The notes beneath the pieces were generated by a model. It was not told the origin of the DNA. It was given only the letters and a program-made list of their open reading frames with translations, and ran no database searches. A stretch of DNA of 64,000 nucleotides from DASVRZ01 sp038230215 (lineage in GTDB: Bacteria; Verrucomicrobiota; Verrucomicrobiia; Chthoniobacterales; DASVRZ01): positions 62,001 through 126,000 of the forward strand of contig JBBRNR010000001.1 in the NCBI GenBank assembly GCA_038230215.1, given 5' to 3'. Both the position numbers and the translations under genes were made by a program. Shown here one piece after another: positions 35,580-44,251 of the stretch. The first letter of the stretch is position 1. Each line of letters opens with the position of its first letter.

Positions 35580-36343
35580 TGCAACTCTATCCAGCAATCG
35601 ATCTCATGGGCGGCGAAGTCGTCCGTCTCAAACAAGGCCGGGCCGACCAGAAAACCGTCTATTCCAGCGACCCGGTCGCCTTCGCCAAACGCTGGGAAAC
35701 CGAGGGCGGCGACTGGCTGCACATCGTCGATCTGGATGCGGCGTTTACGGGAGAACATCGCAATCTCAGCTCCGTGAAAGCCATCGTGGAAGCGGTCGGC
35801 ATTCCCTGCGAACTCGGCGGCGGGATGCGTTCGGTGAAAGCCATTGAGGCCGCGTTGAAAGTCGGCGTTTCTCGCGTCGTTATCGGCACAAAGGCCTGCG
35901 AGTCGCCGGACTTCGTTTTCGACCTTATTTCCCTCTTCGGAGCCGATCAGATCGCCGTCGGGATCGACGCCAAGGACGGCGAAGTTTCCCTGCGCGGCTG
36001 GACCGCCGGCTCCGATATTCGGGCCACAGAACTCGCCCGTCGGATGATGGATATGGGAGTCCAAACCATCATTTACACCGACATCGCCACCGACGGCATG
36101 TTGACCGGGCCGAACATTCCCGCGCTTCAGGAAATGCTGGCCGCCGCACCTTGCGAGCTCATCGCCAGCGGTGGCGTGGGCACGGCTGCGGACGTGCACC
36201 GGCTGCGCGAGATCAGCGGCATTCACGGCGTGATTATTGGCAAGGCACTTTACGATGGAGCGTTTACCTTAGCCGATGTGGCGGTCGTGCCCGACGCTGC
36301 AGAAGCCGACGCGGACGTTTCCGCCACCACTGAAACATTATGA
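35579..36343 (+). CDS. hisA: Phosphoribosylformimino-AICAR ribotide isomerase HisA
   Basis: TIM-barrel Amadori isomerase of histidine synthesis, 254 residues. The catalytic Asp pair is in YPAIDLMGGEVVRLKQGRAD near the N-terminus and YTDIATDGMLTGPN in the middle; phosphate-binding loops ELGGGMRS and ASGGVGTAADV are present. Coupled to hisH by a one-base overlap and to larC by ATGA. The C-terminal tail rich in Asp/Ala/Glu is longer than usual. Confidence 0.95.
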   Translation: MQLYPAIDLMGGEVVRLKQGRADQKTVYSSDPVAFAKRWETEGGDWLHIVDLDAAFTGEHRNLSSVKAIVEAVGIPCELGGGMRSVKAIEAALKVGVSRVVIGTKACESPDFVFDLISLFGADQIAVGIDAKDGEVSLRGWTAGSDIRATELARRMMDMGVQTIIYTDIATDGMLTGPNIPALQEMLAAAPCELIASGGVGTAADVHRLREISGIHGVIIGKALYDGAFTLADVAVVPDAAEADADVSATTETL

Positions 36344-37278
36344 AAGTACTCTATCTCGACTGTTTTTCCGGCATTAGCGGCGACATGATGGTCGGCGCAC
36401 TGACCGACCTCGGCGTGCAGCCGTCCACTTTTGAATGGGAGTTGTCCAAAATGGATCTAGGCGAATTCCATATGCATTTCGAGCGTCAATCGCGACAGAA
36501 TGTGGTCGGGATCAAGTTCGGCATTCACGAGGGCTCGACCCACACGCACGATCAGGACGAACCACATTCGCATGAGGAGCACGTTCACGGTCCCGGCTGT
36601 CAGCATGATCACGACGAACACGTCCACCACCAATACGGGCACAAGGGAACCGAACCCCACGAGCATGGACCGGAGTGCGATCACGGCCATCACGATGATC
36701 ATCACCCGGAACACGGCCACGAACATACGCACGAGGAGCACATCCATGGTCGCAGCCATCGCGAGATCCGCGAATTGATCACTGCTAGTAATCTGTCCAA
36801 TTTCGTGAAGGAGAAATCCCTCGCCATTTTCCAGCGCATCGCCGTCGCCGAGGGAAAAATCCACGGCATGGACGCCGAAGACGTTACTTTCCATGAAGTC
36901 GGCGCGCTCGACTCCATCGCCGACATCATTTGCACCTGCGTCGGCATCGAAGCGCTAGGAGTGGAAGAGGTCATCGTCTCCAAATTGTTCGACGGCTCAG
37001 GCTGGGTCGATTGCGCGCATGGTCGTTTCCCGGTTCCATCGGCGGCCACATTGGAGATTCTCGCTGGCATCCCCTTCTCGCAGATCGACGAACCTTTTGA
37101 ATTCATCACGCCGACAGGCGCGGCGATCGTGGCCGAATTCGGTAGTGGATTCACCACCATGCCGGAACTCACCGTTGAGAAAATCGGCTACGGCATCGGC
37201 TCACGAAAATTGGCATCACGTCCTAATGTTCTGCGCGCCGTCCTGGGTATCTCTGATAAAAAAAAAGCCCTCACTTAG
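36340..37278 (+). CDS. larC: LarC N-terminal part (0 frame, ends after A-run)
   Basis: LarC (DUF111) inserts nickel into the pincer cofactor of lactate racemase and related enzymes, using CTP. This frame gives 312 residues: LYLDCFSGISGDMMVGALTD, a His-rich insert (about residues 67-143, roughly 26 His), then DAEDVTFHEVGALDSIADI and TPTGAAIVAEFGSGF. It ends SDKKKALT just past a run of nine A (37258-37266). The remaining LarC sequence continues at once in the -1 frame, so this is half of one protein. Coupled to hisA by ATGA. larB and larE are not in the window. Confidence 0.88.
   Translation: MKVLYLDCFSGISGDMMVGALTDLGVQPSTFEWELSKMDLGEFHMHFERQSRQNVVGIKFGIHEGSTHTHDQDEPHSHEEHVHGPGCQHDHDEHVHHQYGHKGTEPHEHGPECDHGHHDDHHPEHGHEHTHEEHIHGRSHREIRELITASNLSNFVKEKSLAIFQRIAVAEGKIHGMDAEDVTFHEVGALDSIADIICTCVGIEALGVEEVIVSKLFDGSGWVDCAHGRFPVPSAATLEILAGIPFSQIDEPFEFITPTGAAIVAEFGSGFTTMPELTVEKIGYGIGSRKLASRPNVLRAVLGISDKKKALT
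37258..37266 (+). promoter_or_regulatory. Slippery A9 run for -1 frameshifting in larC
   Basis: Nine consecutive A in the 0-frame context gat-AAA-AAA-AAA-gcc. Sliding back one base gives AGC-CCT-CAC and opens the LarC C-terminal frame; the 0-frame stop TAG comes at 37276-37278. The -1 frame has stops at 37254 and 37257, so crossing must occur inside the A run. A weak TCGAG/CTCGA hairpin lies at 37300-37315. The arrangement is that of a programmed frameshift, as reported for Lactobacillus plantarum larC. Confidence 0.7.
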
Positions 37279-37718
37279 CTGCTCATCTAGTCATCCAGAT
37301 CGAGACTAACCTCGACGATCTCTCCCCGGAAATCACCGGCAGCCTCGTCGAGAGATTACTAACTATCGGAGTCCTGGATTGCTATTTAACTCCGGTGCAA
37401 ATGAAGAAGAATCGCCCCGGCATTCTTCTCACCGTGCTAACCACATGGGAGTTGCTGTCGGCTGTGCAGGATTTCATCTTTCGCGAGACAACTTCCTTTG
37501 GCATGCGGATGAGCGAAAAACAGCGCGTGATTCTGGACCGCGAGTTCCGCGATGTTAGCACCCCGTATGGCGAGGTTAGGATCAAACTCGGCTCGCGGGA
37601 CGGTCATATCCTCCAACGAGCGCCGGAGTTTGAATCATGCCGCTTGCTAGCTGAAAAAACCGGCGTGCCCGCGCGCGACGTTTTCACCGCAGCCACCATA
37701 GCCGCGCAAGCTCTCTAA
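37260..37718 (+). CDS. larC: LarC C-terminal part (-1 frame)
   Basis: The -1 frame after the A run is open for about 152 codons and encodes the C-terminal LarC domain: VIQIETNLDDLSPEITG, CYLTPVQMKKNRPGILLTVL, FRDVSTPYGEVRIKL and ARDVFTAATIAAQAL. Conserved LarC sequence starts well before the first ATG (37401), so independent initiation would truncate the domain; fusion by frameshift is more likely, giving a product of about 459 residues. ilvA follows after one base. Confidence 0.85.
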   Translation, partial: KKSPHLAAHLVIQIETNLDDLSPEITGSLVERLLTIGVLDCYLTPVQMKKNRPGILLTVLTTWELLSAVQDFIFRETTSFGMRMSEKQRVILDREFRDVSTPYGEVRIKLGSRDGHILQRAPEFESCRLLAEKTGVPARDVFTAATIAAQAL

Positions 37719-37719
37719 C

Positions 37720-38925
37720 ATGATTTCCATCCAGGACATCCTCGATGCGCGCTCCCGCATTGCGGACAGCATTTGCCTCACGCCGTGCCTCGAATCCATC
37801 GCGCTCTCGGAGCTCACCGGGTCGCGGGTTTTCGTGAAGTTCGACAACAAACAGCGCACCGGCAGCTTCAAGGAACGCGGTGCGCGCAACGCTCTCCTGC
37901 TTCTAACCTCGGAGCAAAAACAGCGCGGAGTCATCGCTGCCTCCGCTGGCAACCACGCGCTCGGCATGGCGTATCACGGCGGATTGTTAGGAATTCCCGT
38001 CACCGTCATCATGCCCATCGCAGCGCCATTGATCAAGATTAGCACCTGCGAAAGCATGGGCGCGAAAGTCATTCTCCACGGACACTCGTTCGACGAGGCC
38101 CGCGATCATGCGCTGGAGATCGCCGCTCGCGAAAACCTCCGTTACATCAACGGCTTCAACGACCCGGAAATCATCGCCGGCCAGGGTACCATCGGACTCG
38201 AACTCCTCTCCCAAGTTCCCGAAATGGAAGCCATCATCGTGCCCATTGGCGGCGGTGGACTTGTCGCGGGCACTTCCACGGCGATTCATGCCAGCCGCCC
38301 GGAAGTCGCCATTTACGGAGTGCAATCGGCCCACGCCCCCGGTTACAACGCCTCACTTTCCAGCCCGGTCCCGGTCGCGGTGGAAACCAAGCCCACGCTG
38401 GCCGATGGTCTTTGCGTTTCCGTGATGGGCGATCTCGCATTTTCCATCGCGCGGCAGCATGTGAGGAAAACGGTGGAAGTCACTGAGGACGAAATCGCGC
38501 TCGCCATCCTGCGCGCCGTTGAGAAGGAAAAGGAAGTCGTCGAAGGCGCGGGCGCGGCGGGACTCGCAGCCTTATTGGCCGGCAAACTCCCCGAACTTCG
38601 GGGCAAAACCGTCGTCCTCCTTTTCTGCGGGGGAAACATCGACCCGCTCGTGTTGGGCCGTGTGATCGACAAGGGCCTCGCCGCCGACGGACGCCTCGCG
38701 CGTTTTCGCACCAAGGTGACCGACCGTCCGGGCGGTCTCGCCGATCTCTCGCGCCTGATCGCCGACCAGGGCGCGAACATCATTGAAATCTACCACGACC
38801 GCACCTTCAGCGGCCCTGATGTGTTTGCCGTGCGCGTCGTCTGCACCGTGGAAACACGCGGGGCCTCACACCTCGCCCGCCTCCGCGCCGCGCTTGAGGC
38901 CGCCGGTTACCCGATGGTTTTGTAG
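37720..38925 (+). CDS. ilvA: Threonine ammonia-lyase with C-terminal ACT domain
   Basis: PLP-dependent threonine/serine dehydratase of 401 residues. PLP lysine in RTGSFKERGARNALL, cofactor-binding ASAGNHALGMAYH and the glycine loop IGGGGLVAG. After about residue 325 an ACT regulatory domain (TDRPGGLADLSRLIADQGAN) suggests allosteric control, as in the TdcB-like short biosynthetic type. Makes 2-oxobutanoate for isoleucine or in catabolism. Starts one base after the larC stop. Confidence 0.93.
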   Translation: MISIQDILDARSRIADSICLTPCLESIALSELTGSRVFVKFDNKQRTGSFKERGARNALLLLTSEQKQRGVIAASAGNHALGMAYHGGLLGIPVTVIMPIAAPLIKISTCESMGAKVILHGHSFDEARDHALEIAARENLRYINGFNDPEIIAGQGTIGLELLSQVPEMEAIIVPIGGGGLVAGTSTAIHASRPEVAIYGVQSAHAPGYNASLSSPVPVAVETKPTLADGLCVSVMGDLAFSIARQHVRKTVEVTEDEIALAILRAVEKEKEVVEGAGAAGLAALLAGKLPELRGKTVVLLFCGGNIDPLVLGRVIDKGLAADGRLARFRTKVTDRPGGLADLSRLIADQGANIIEIYHDRTFSGPDVFAVRVVCTVETRGASHLARLRAALEAAGYPMVL

Positions 38926-38975
38926 GCCACATCGTGAAGCTGGTGCATTCGCCAGTCCTGGCTAACCTTCCCACC

Positions 38976-39686
38976 ATGCAGACACATGAGCAGACTGTTT
39001 TAATCACAGGGGCGAATCGCGGCATCGGTCTCGCCCTGACGGAGGAATGCCTGAAACTCGGCTATCAAGTCGTAGCCACGGCGCGCGATCCCGCCAAGGC
39101 GATGGAACTCGCCGCATTACAGAAAAAATTTCCCGATCGACTCACTTTGCACCCGTTGGAAGTGACTTCCGATGCGTCGGTTGCGCAACTGGCGTCCGCC
39201 GTTTCCGCCGTCGATGTGCTGGTGAACAACGCCGCTGTTTTCCCCGAGGAGGGCGAGGAAACGGTGGATCACTGGCAGATGGCGCATCTCACGGAGGCAT
39301 TCCAAACCAATGTCGTCGGCGTGGCCCGGGTGACGCAGGCGCTGCTCGGTCAGTTGCGGAAATCGTCCGCTGCCAACGTGGTGAATATTTCCTCCACCGC
39401 CGGCTCGATCTCTGGGAAGCACTCTCATTTCTATTACGCTTACTCGACGTCGAAGGCCGCGCTAAACATGCTCACGCGTGCGATGGCCTTCGACTTGCAA
39501 TCGCATGGGATCACCGTCGTCGCCGTGCATCCGGGCTGGGTGCAGACGGAAATGGGCGGCTCCGATGCGACGTTGACGCCCCAGGACTCCGCCGCGTCGC
39601 TGGCCAGATTGCTCGGGAAACTAACGCCGATAGACGCAGGACATTTCCTGGAGCGCGACGGCACTCCCTGCCGTTATGCCTGGTGA
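38976..39686 (+). CDS. Short-chain dehydrogenase/reductase (C-factor-like)
   Basis: NAD(P)-dependent oxidoreductase of 236 residues from ATG 38976; a GTG at 38934 is also in frame. TGANRGIGLALTEE binds the cofactor; NVVNISSTAGSISG supplies the catalytic Ser; YSTSKAALNML is the YxxxK site; VHPGWVQTEMGG is typical of the CsgA/C-factor subgroup. Substrate unknown. The 3' end overlaps the M23 peptidase gene by 11 bp. Confidence 0.88.
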   Translation: MQTHEQTVLITGANRGIGLALTEECLKLGYQVVATARDPAKAMELAALQKKFPDRLTLHPLEVTSDASVAQLASAVSAVDVLVNNAAVFPEEGEETVDHWQMAHLTEAFQTNVVGVARVTQALLGQLRKSSAANVVNISSTAGSISGKHSHFYYAYSTSKAALNMLTRAMAFDLQSHGITVVAVHPGWVQTEMGGSDATLTPQDSAASLARLLGKLTPIDAGHFLERDGTPCRYAW

Positions 39687-40356
39687 AACAGAGCGGAGTT
39701 GGATCGTTATCGGACTGAGTGGCAGCGCGCTGCTGCTGGCGGGTGCGTGCGTTTTTCTCGTTCTGCAACCGAGATCACCGCAGGGAAATCCCGATCCGCG
39801 TTTCTGGCCGGTCGATGCGGTAACGCTGGCCACTCTACCGCTGGCAACCCGGTTTGACATGCCGATGGGCAGCGAAGGCGGGGCGCTGGTTTACAATGCG
39901 CAGCCATTCATGGAAAATCAGCACCTCGGCGACGACCTCAATGGCATTGGCGGCGAAAACTCCGATCTGGGCGACCCGGTTTATACAATTGCGAATGGAC
40001 AAGTGATCTACACCGGCTGGCCCGCTGATGGCTGGGGAAACCTCATTCTCGTGATGCACGCCTACGAAGAAGCTGGCAAACGGCGCTATGTGCAGTCGTG
40101 CTACGCCCACCTGAACACCATGGAAGTCCGCTCTGGCGACATCGTTCAGCGCGGCCAGAAAATCGCCACGGTGGGAAACGCGGGCGGCCATTATCTGGCG
40201 CACCTACATTTCGAGTTGCGGTCGTTTCTAACTCCGTTCATCGGCCCCGGCTACCGGGCGGACGCGCGTGGCTGGCTAAATCCCTCGGAGTTTGTGCGCC
40301 AGCATCGCGGAGCGGCGGAGTCGGACTTGCGGACGGAGCCCGCCATTGCCAAATAA
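39676..40356 (+). CDS. Membrane-anchored M23-family metallopeptidase
   Basis: A 226-residue LytM/M23 protein. N-terminal membrane anchor (WIVIGLSGSALLLAGACVFLVL), then a peptidase domain with zinc ligands in NQHLGDDLNG (HxxxD) and HLHFELRSF (HxH), and the usual GDPVYTIANGQVIYTG and GDIVQRGQKIATVGNAGG. It probably cuts peptidoglycan crosslinks in the periplasm. ATG 39676 overlaps the SDR gene, so the two are cotranscribed. Confidence 0.88.
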   Translation: MPGETERSWIVIGLSGSALLLAGACVFLVLQPRSPQGNPDPRFWPVDAVTLATLPLATRFDMPMGSEGGALVYNAQPFMENQHLGDDLNGIGGENSDLGDPVYTIANGQVIYTGWPADGWGNLILVMHAYEEAGKRRYVQSCYAHLNTMEVRSGDIVQRGQKIATVGNAGGHYLAHLHFELRSFLTPFIGPGYRADARGWLNPSEFVRQHRGAAESDLRTEPAIAK

Positions 40357-40362
40357 AAAAAA

Positions 40363-40454
40363 TACCAGAGAGCTACGGCAAAGAGAAGCTGGCTACCGTT
40401 GCTGCCTTCCGGCCCTGGCGGGGTTTGCCGGTTCGCAGTCCATAGTCCCTGGCA
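40363..40454 (-). ncRNA. ffs: Signal recognition particle RNA (4.5S type)
   Basis: Minus strand contains the conserved SRP core CCAGGGCCGGAAGGCAGCAA (asymmetric loop and GGAA tetraloop stem). The ends pair well: CCAGGGACTATGG with CCGTAGCTCTCTGG, forming one long hairpin of about 92 nt. A T-rich tract follows directly on the minus strand (40348-40362), fitting a terminator at the 3' end. Exact ends may differ by a few bases. Confidence 0.92.
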
Positions 40455-40608
40455 GCGGGAAACTAGGGAGGAATGCCGCAGGGGCAACTATTTTTTAGAA
40501 AAAAGCGGAATTGGCGGTTTTATCTAAAAAAATTGCTGGCATATCTTTTCTTTCTGCTAGAAAACAACCTGCTTTACTGATACTTACATTCATCCCTACC
40601 CAGAAACC

Positions 40609-41391
40609 ATGCCTAAAATCCTCCTCATTCTCTCTGTAGTCTTCATGATCGGCTCCGCCGTGCTCGGTTTTCTTAATAAGAACAAACTAGACACTGCGGT
40701 GCAGGCTGAAATCGCTGCCAAAAACTCCATCGCCTCGGTCACAGCCGAAGCTGAAAAAGCAAAGAAAGCCGCGAAAACCGCGAGCGAAAAAATGACTGCG
40801 GAGTCCGGCAAATTTACCGACATGGAACAGAAAGTGGCCGCTGCTGAGGCCCAAAGCGCCAAGGCCACCGCCGACGTTACCAACCTCACGGCTCAGCTCA
40901 CCGACAAGACTGCCGCCCTGGATGCCGCCAACGCGGAAATGGAAAAGCTCAAGGCTGCCCCTACAGTTCCAACTCCCGAAGTTGCACCAGTAGCAGACAA
41001 CGCCGCCCAAGTCGCCGAACTTACCGCGCAAATTGAGGCGCTCAAGAGCGAGAAACAAATCATTGGCGACAAACTGGTGGCCGCAGAGGCCAAAAGCAAT
41101 CAGCTCGGCGATGTGGTGGCCAAGTCCAAGAACGCCATCATGGCCAAGGGAATCGAAGGTCAGGTCATCGCCGTCAACCAAGCTTGGGGTTTCGTGGTGC
41201 TGAATCTAGGTGATCACAGCGGTGTCGTGGCGAACGCCGAAATGGTCGTTATGCGCGATGGAGACCGCGTCGGCAAAGTGAAGATCACCTCGGTGGAACA
41301 TTCCAATTCCATCGCAGACATCGTCGCCTCCAGCGTTGCCAACGGCCAGCGCGTGCTGCCTGGCGACCGAGTGATCTACGGCATCAATTAA
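40609..41391 (+). CDS. Coiled-coil membrane-anchored protein
   Basis: Unknown 260-residue protein. A membrane anchor (ILLILSVVFMIGSAVLGFL) opens it, followed by a long Ala/Lys/Glu-rich coiled coil (about 30-115), a Pro/Val linker, a second coiled coil (130-165) and a C-terminal beta-rich domain beginning GQVIAVNQAWGFVVLNLGDH. The layout resembles periplasmic scaffold proteins. The lipoprotein gene follows after 9 bp, suggesting that the two work together. No catalytic motif. Confidence 0.8.
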   Translation: MPKILLILSVVFMIGSAVLGFLNKNKLDTAVQAEIAAKNSIASVTAEAEKAKKAAKTASEKMTAESGKFTDMEQKVAAAEAQSAKATADVTNLTAQLTDKTAALDAANAEMEKLKAAPTVPTPEVAPVADNAAQVAELTAQIEALKSEKQIIGDKLVAAEAKSNQLGDVVAKSKNAIMAKGIEGQVIAVNQAWGFVVLNLGDHSGVVANAEMVVMRDGDRVGKVKITSVEHSNSIADIVASSVANGQRVLPGDRVIYGIN

Positions 41392-41400
41392 CTGATTTTT

Positions 41401-41598
41401 ATGATTCAGCGGACGGCCTTTTTCCTCCTTATCGCTGGCGCGGCATCGCTTTTTAGTTCTTGTGCCACTCAGGAAAAACCTGTCGCGCAGACGGCAGCTT
41501 TCGGCGAACCGACCAGCACAATTCCGTGGAATCAGCCCCAGAAATGGGAAGGCGGCGGGGCAGGTTTCAATGCCCTTCGCGGCAACGAAGAAAATTAG
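41401..41598 (+). CDS. Small lipoprotein
   Basis: A 65-residue protein with a clear lipobox: AGAASLFSSC places the acylated Cys at about residue 21. The mature part (ATQEKPVAQTAAFGEPTS and following) is short, Pro/Trp-containing and without recognised domain. It lies 9 bp after the coiled-coil gene. Probably an envelope partner of that protein. Confidence 0.75.
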   Translation: MIQRTAFFLLIAGAASLFSSCATQEKPVAQTAAFGEPTSTIPWNQPQKWEGGGAGFNALRGNEEN

Positions 41599-41659
41599 TC
41601 CGCAGATTGCGATGGAACTCGCTTGAAAAGCGCGTTCGCCTTCGGGAAATTCACCAGTC

Positions 41660-42577
41660 ATGCCTGGTCGCATTCTCATCATCCGTGGTGGAGCAATCGG
41701 TGATTTTATTCTCACGCTTCCGGCGATTGGCCTGATCCGCCAGAATCTTCTGGAAACCCGAATCGAGATACTTGGTTATCCAGCGATCACTCGGCTTGCA
41801 CTCAGTCCCAAGTATGCGGACGCAGTACATTCCATCGAATACGGGCCGCTAGCCGGGTTCTTCAGCCGCCGCCCGAATCTGGACCCCGAGATGGTGGCTT
41901 TCTTTGCAGGCTTTCAGCAAATCATCAGTTACCTCTACGATCCGGACGAAATTTTTGCTCAAAATCTGCGCACTTCGGGAGTCAAAAACCTCCTGAACGG
42001 CCCCGGCAAGCTCAGCGACGACGCCCACGCCGTGCATCAACTTGCGCGGCCACTGGAGAAACTGGCCTTTTTTCTCGATGAAACCAGAGCCGAGTTTCAT
42101 CCGACTCAAGCCGATCTGGAGGCAGCCGCCCCCGTGCTTCCGGAGCTGCCGTTCATCGCTCTGCACCCCGGAAGCGGAGGCAAAAAGAAAGTCTGGCCGC
42201 TGGAAAACTGGCGAAAACTCGTGGCGCTTCTTCTGAAAAACCAACACTCGATCCTGCTCGTTGGTGGCGAGGCCGATGAAGAAAACGTCTCCGTTTTACA
42301 AGCCGAGTTTCATCTTCCTGTGGCCGATCAACTGCCGCTTCGCACGCTCGGAGCCGTGCTGTCCCGGTGCCGGCTTTTTCTCGGTCACGATAGCGGAATT
42401 TCGCATCTCGCTGCTGCGGCGGGAGCACGGTGCCTGCTTCTTTTTGGACCGACAGACCCGGAAATCTGGGCACCGCTGAATCCCGCGGTGGAAGTCATCA
42501 CCTCTCGCGACGCCACCATGGAAAACATCGCCTTCGACTCGGTCGTAGAACGCGTGAAAATCCTTCTACTGAGCTAG
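41660..42577 (+). CDS. Glycosyltransferase family 9 (heptosyltransferase-like)
   Basis: GT-B enzyme of 305 residues related to LPS heptosyltransferases. N-terminal RILIIRGGAIGDFILTLPAI and C-terminal ALHPGSGGKKKVWPLENW and HDSGISHLAAAAGARCLLLF are the family signatures. It probably adds a sugar to the lipopolysaccharide core. Its stop shares CTAG with the convergent TraB-like gene. Confidence 0.9.
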   Translation: MPGRILIIRGGAIGDFILTLPAIGLIRQNLLETRIEILGYPAITRLALSPKYADAVHSIEYGPLAGFFSRRPNLDPEMVAFFAGFQQIISYLYDPDEIFAQNLRTSGVKNLLNGPGKLSDDAHAVHQLARPLEKLAFFLDETRAEFHPTQADLEAAAPVLPELPFIALHPGSGGKKKVWPLENWRKLVALLLKNQHSILLVGGEADEENVSVLQAEFHLPVADQLPLRTLGAVLSRCRLFLGHDSGISHLAAAAGARCLLLFGPTDPEIWAPLNPAVEVITSRDATMENIAFDSVVERVKILLLS

Positions 42578-43485
42578 AGTTGCTCGACCGCATAGCCTTC
42601 GCTACGGAGTTGCCGGACGATGCCGTTGCGGCCGACCAAATGGCCGCTGCCGACGATGATGAGCACGTTTTCACGCCCCCCAATTGTCCGGCGAATTGCG
42701 GGCATCCAAGCGTTGTTGCGGTCGTCGAAGATGGATTTGTAGAAGCCTTTTTCACTCTTGGTGGAGTGATTGATCAGGGCATCGAGCGCGGCTGTGTCGC
42801 CATTCTGCCAGGCGTGGATCATTTGCCCAAACCAGACGCCGGTGAAGGGCAGCGCGGCGAGTGTGGAACGGAGATAACGATCCGCCTCCACGTCCGAAAA
42901 CTGACGGAACGGTGCGGTCTGGGCCTGGACTTTCTCCAAGCCGCCGGTGGGTTTGCCACGCTTCTGGGCGAGCTTGAAAAAATGGAAGTCCAGTCCGTGA
43001 TCGCTGTCGTAGCCATTGCGTTCGAGGTAGAGACTCATCATTAAGTCAGAGACAAGCCAAGGGCGCATGGGTTCCAATTTCGCCAGGGAAATGCCGAAAT
43101 ACGGCAGCAGCGTTTTTAGCATCGTCAGCGTCTCGAGGCTGAGATGCTGGCTGAGTTTTTCGCCTTTCGGATAGAGTCCGTCACGAAAGGATTCGGCGAG
43201 AGCGTTGTCGTGCTTGTCGTCCCCGAGCGCGATCTCGAAGATCACGCGCTGGGAGTCGTCGAAGGCGTGTTTCAGTTCCGGTTTCAGCGGGTAAACGGAC
43301 TTGGGCAAGACGTGGATTGAGCCCATTAGATAGACGGTATTGGTCGGTGTCTGCACACGCCAGAGGGTGCTTTTTCCCGCAGGCTTCGGAGCGAGGCTGC
43401 TACAGCCACCGAGACCGAGAAAGATGGCGAGACCGAGAAAGGTGAGGAGCCGGTTTTTCAGGGTCGGGTTAGATTTTGCCAGCAA
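42574..43485 (-). CDS. TraB/GumN-family lipoprotein
   Basis: About 303 residues from TTG 43485. An N-terminal signal with lipobox (FLGLAIFLGLGGCSS) is followed by the TraB/GumN domain: VYLMGSIHVLPKSVYPL with the conserved GS-H motif, VIFEIALGDD (Glu), and VGSGHLVGRNGIVRQL at the end. The family includes putative erythromycin-esterase-like metalloproteases. The open frame extends to 43698, but that part lies in the M14 gene. The TTG start overlaps the end of the M14 gene by 17 bp; no ribosome binding site is seen. Confidence 0.82.
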   Translation of the reverse strand: MLAKSNPTLKNRLLTFLGLAIFLGLGGCSSLAPKPAGKSTLWRVQTPTNTVYLMGSIHVLPKSVYPLKPELKHAFDDSQRVIFEIALGDDKHDNALAESFRDGLYPKGEKLSQHLSLETLTMLKTLLPYFGISLAKLEPMRPWLVSDLMMSLYLERNGYDSDHGLDFHFFKLAQKRGKPTGGLEKVQAQTAPFRQFSDVEADRYLRSTLAALPFTGVWFGQMIHAWQNGDTAALDALINHSTKSEKGFYKSIFDDRNNAWMPAIRRTIGGRENVLIIVGSGHLVGRNGIVRQLRSEGYAVEQL

Positions 43486-44251
43486 ATTGATGCTGGCGCA
43501 GGATGAGTTGGATCGCCGTCTGGATGATGATGCGTTGCGCGCGAATGCGGCGGTCGAGGGAAAACTCGGAGGGCGTCTCCACGGTGAGGCAGACGTCCAC
43601 TTTGCCACGGGCGAGAAAGATGGCTTCGGGGCCATCGGGCAGTTTTCGGCGGGTGACATTTCGATGAAGGTAACCCGGCTGGGTGAACTGGCGACCATCT
43701 ATCCTACGGCGCGGGTCGTGCGGAAGGATGTGCCGGGCTGCGGCCAAAAGCTGTGGACTGAGCGGAGTCGCGGCCGAATTTAGCTCGTAAAGGTAGATCC
43801 CCTGCCCGTCGTAATCCTCGTGAAGCGCGAGCGACAATGCATAACGCTGACCGGCGATGACGTCGTGCAGCACCTTGAAATATGGCAGGCTGGCGTCGTG
43901 AAACTGGCGGTTGAGATCGATACCACTGGCGTCGGAGCGACGATTGTTGGTCAGTCCCCAGGGATTTAAGCACGGGAAAATGGTGAAACGAGCGCGCTGA
44001 AACATTTTGGGATTTTTCTGTGCCCAACCCAGCGTGCCTTCGGTGCCGCCTGGCTCGTCGCCGTGAATGCCTGCCGAGAGATAAATGGACGGTGCGTCTG
44101 CCTTGGGACGCCGCGTTTGCAAGACGTAGAGAGGAAATCCGTCGTGCTCGCCATATTGGGTCATCGCTAGACCGGATCTGCGCGCGACGGTTCGCCAGCG
44201 ACGGATAAGCATCGGATAATGATGCGCGCAATGTTGCGGGAGCTGTTTCAT
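43469..44251 (-). CDS. M14-family metallocarboxypeptidase-like protein
   Basis: A 260-residue zinc peptidase of the M14/succinylglutamate desuccinylase fold. Metal ligands in SAGIHGDEPGGTEG (HxxE) and a later His in SLALHEDYDGQGIYLYE; DLNRQFHD is the substrate Asn-Arg motif. Without a signal peptide it may act on muropeptides in the cytoplasm, like MpaA. The adjacent mpl gene (overlap ATGA) recycles murein tripeptide, supporting a role in murein peptide recycling. Confidence 0.83.
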   Translation of the reverse strand: MKQLPQHCAHHYPMLIRRWRTVARRSGLAMTQYGEHDGFPLYVLQTRRPKADAPSIYLSAGIHGDEPGGTEGTLGWAQKNPKMFQRARFTIFPCLNPWGLTNNRRSDASGIDLNRQFHDASLPYFKVLHDVIAGQRYALSLALHEDYDGQGIYLYELNSAATPLSPQLLAAARHILPHDPRRRIDGRQFTQPGYLHRNVTRRKLPDGPEAIFLARGKVDVCLTVETPSEFSLDRRIRAQRIIIQTAIQLILRQHQFAGKI

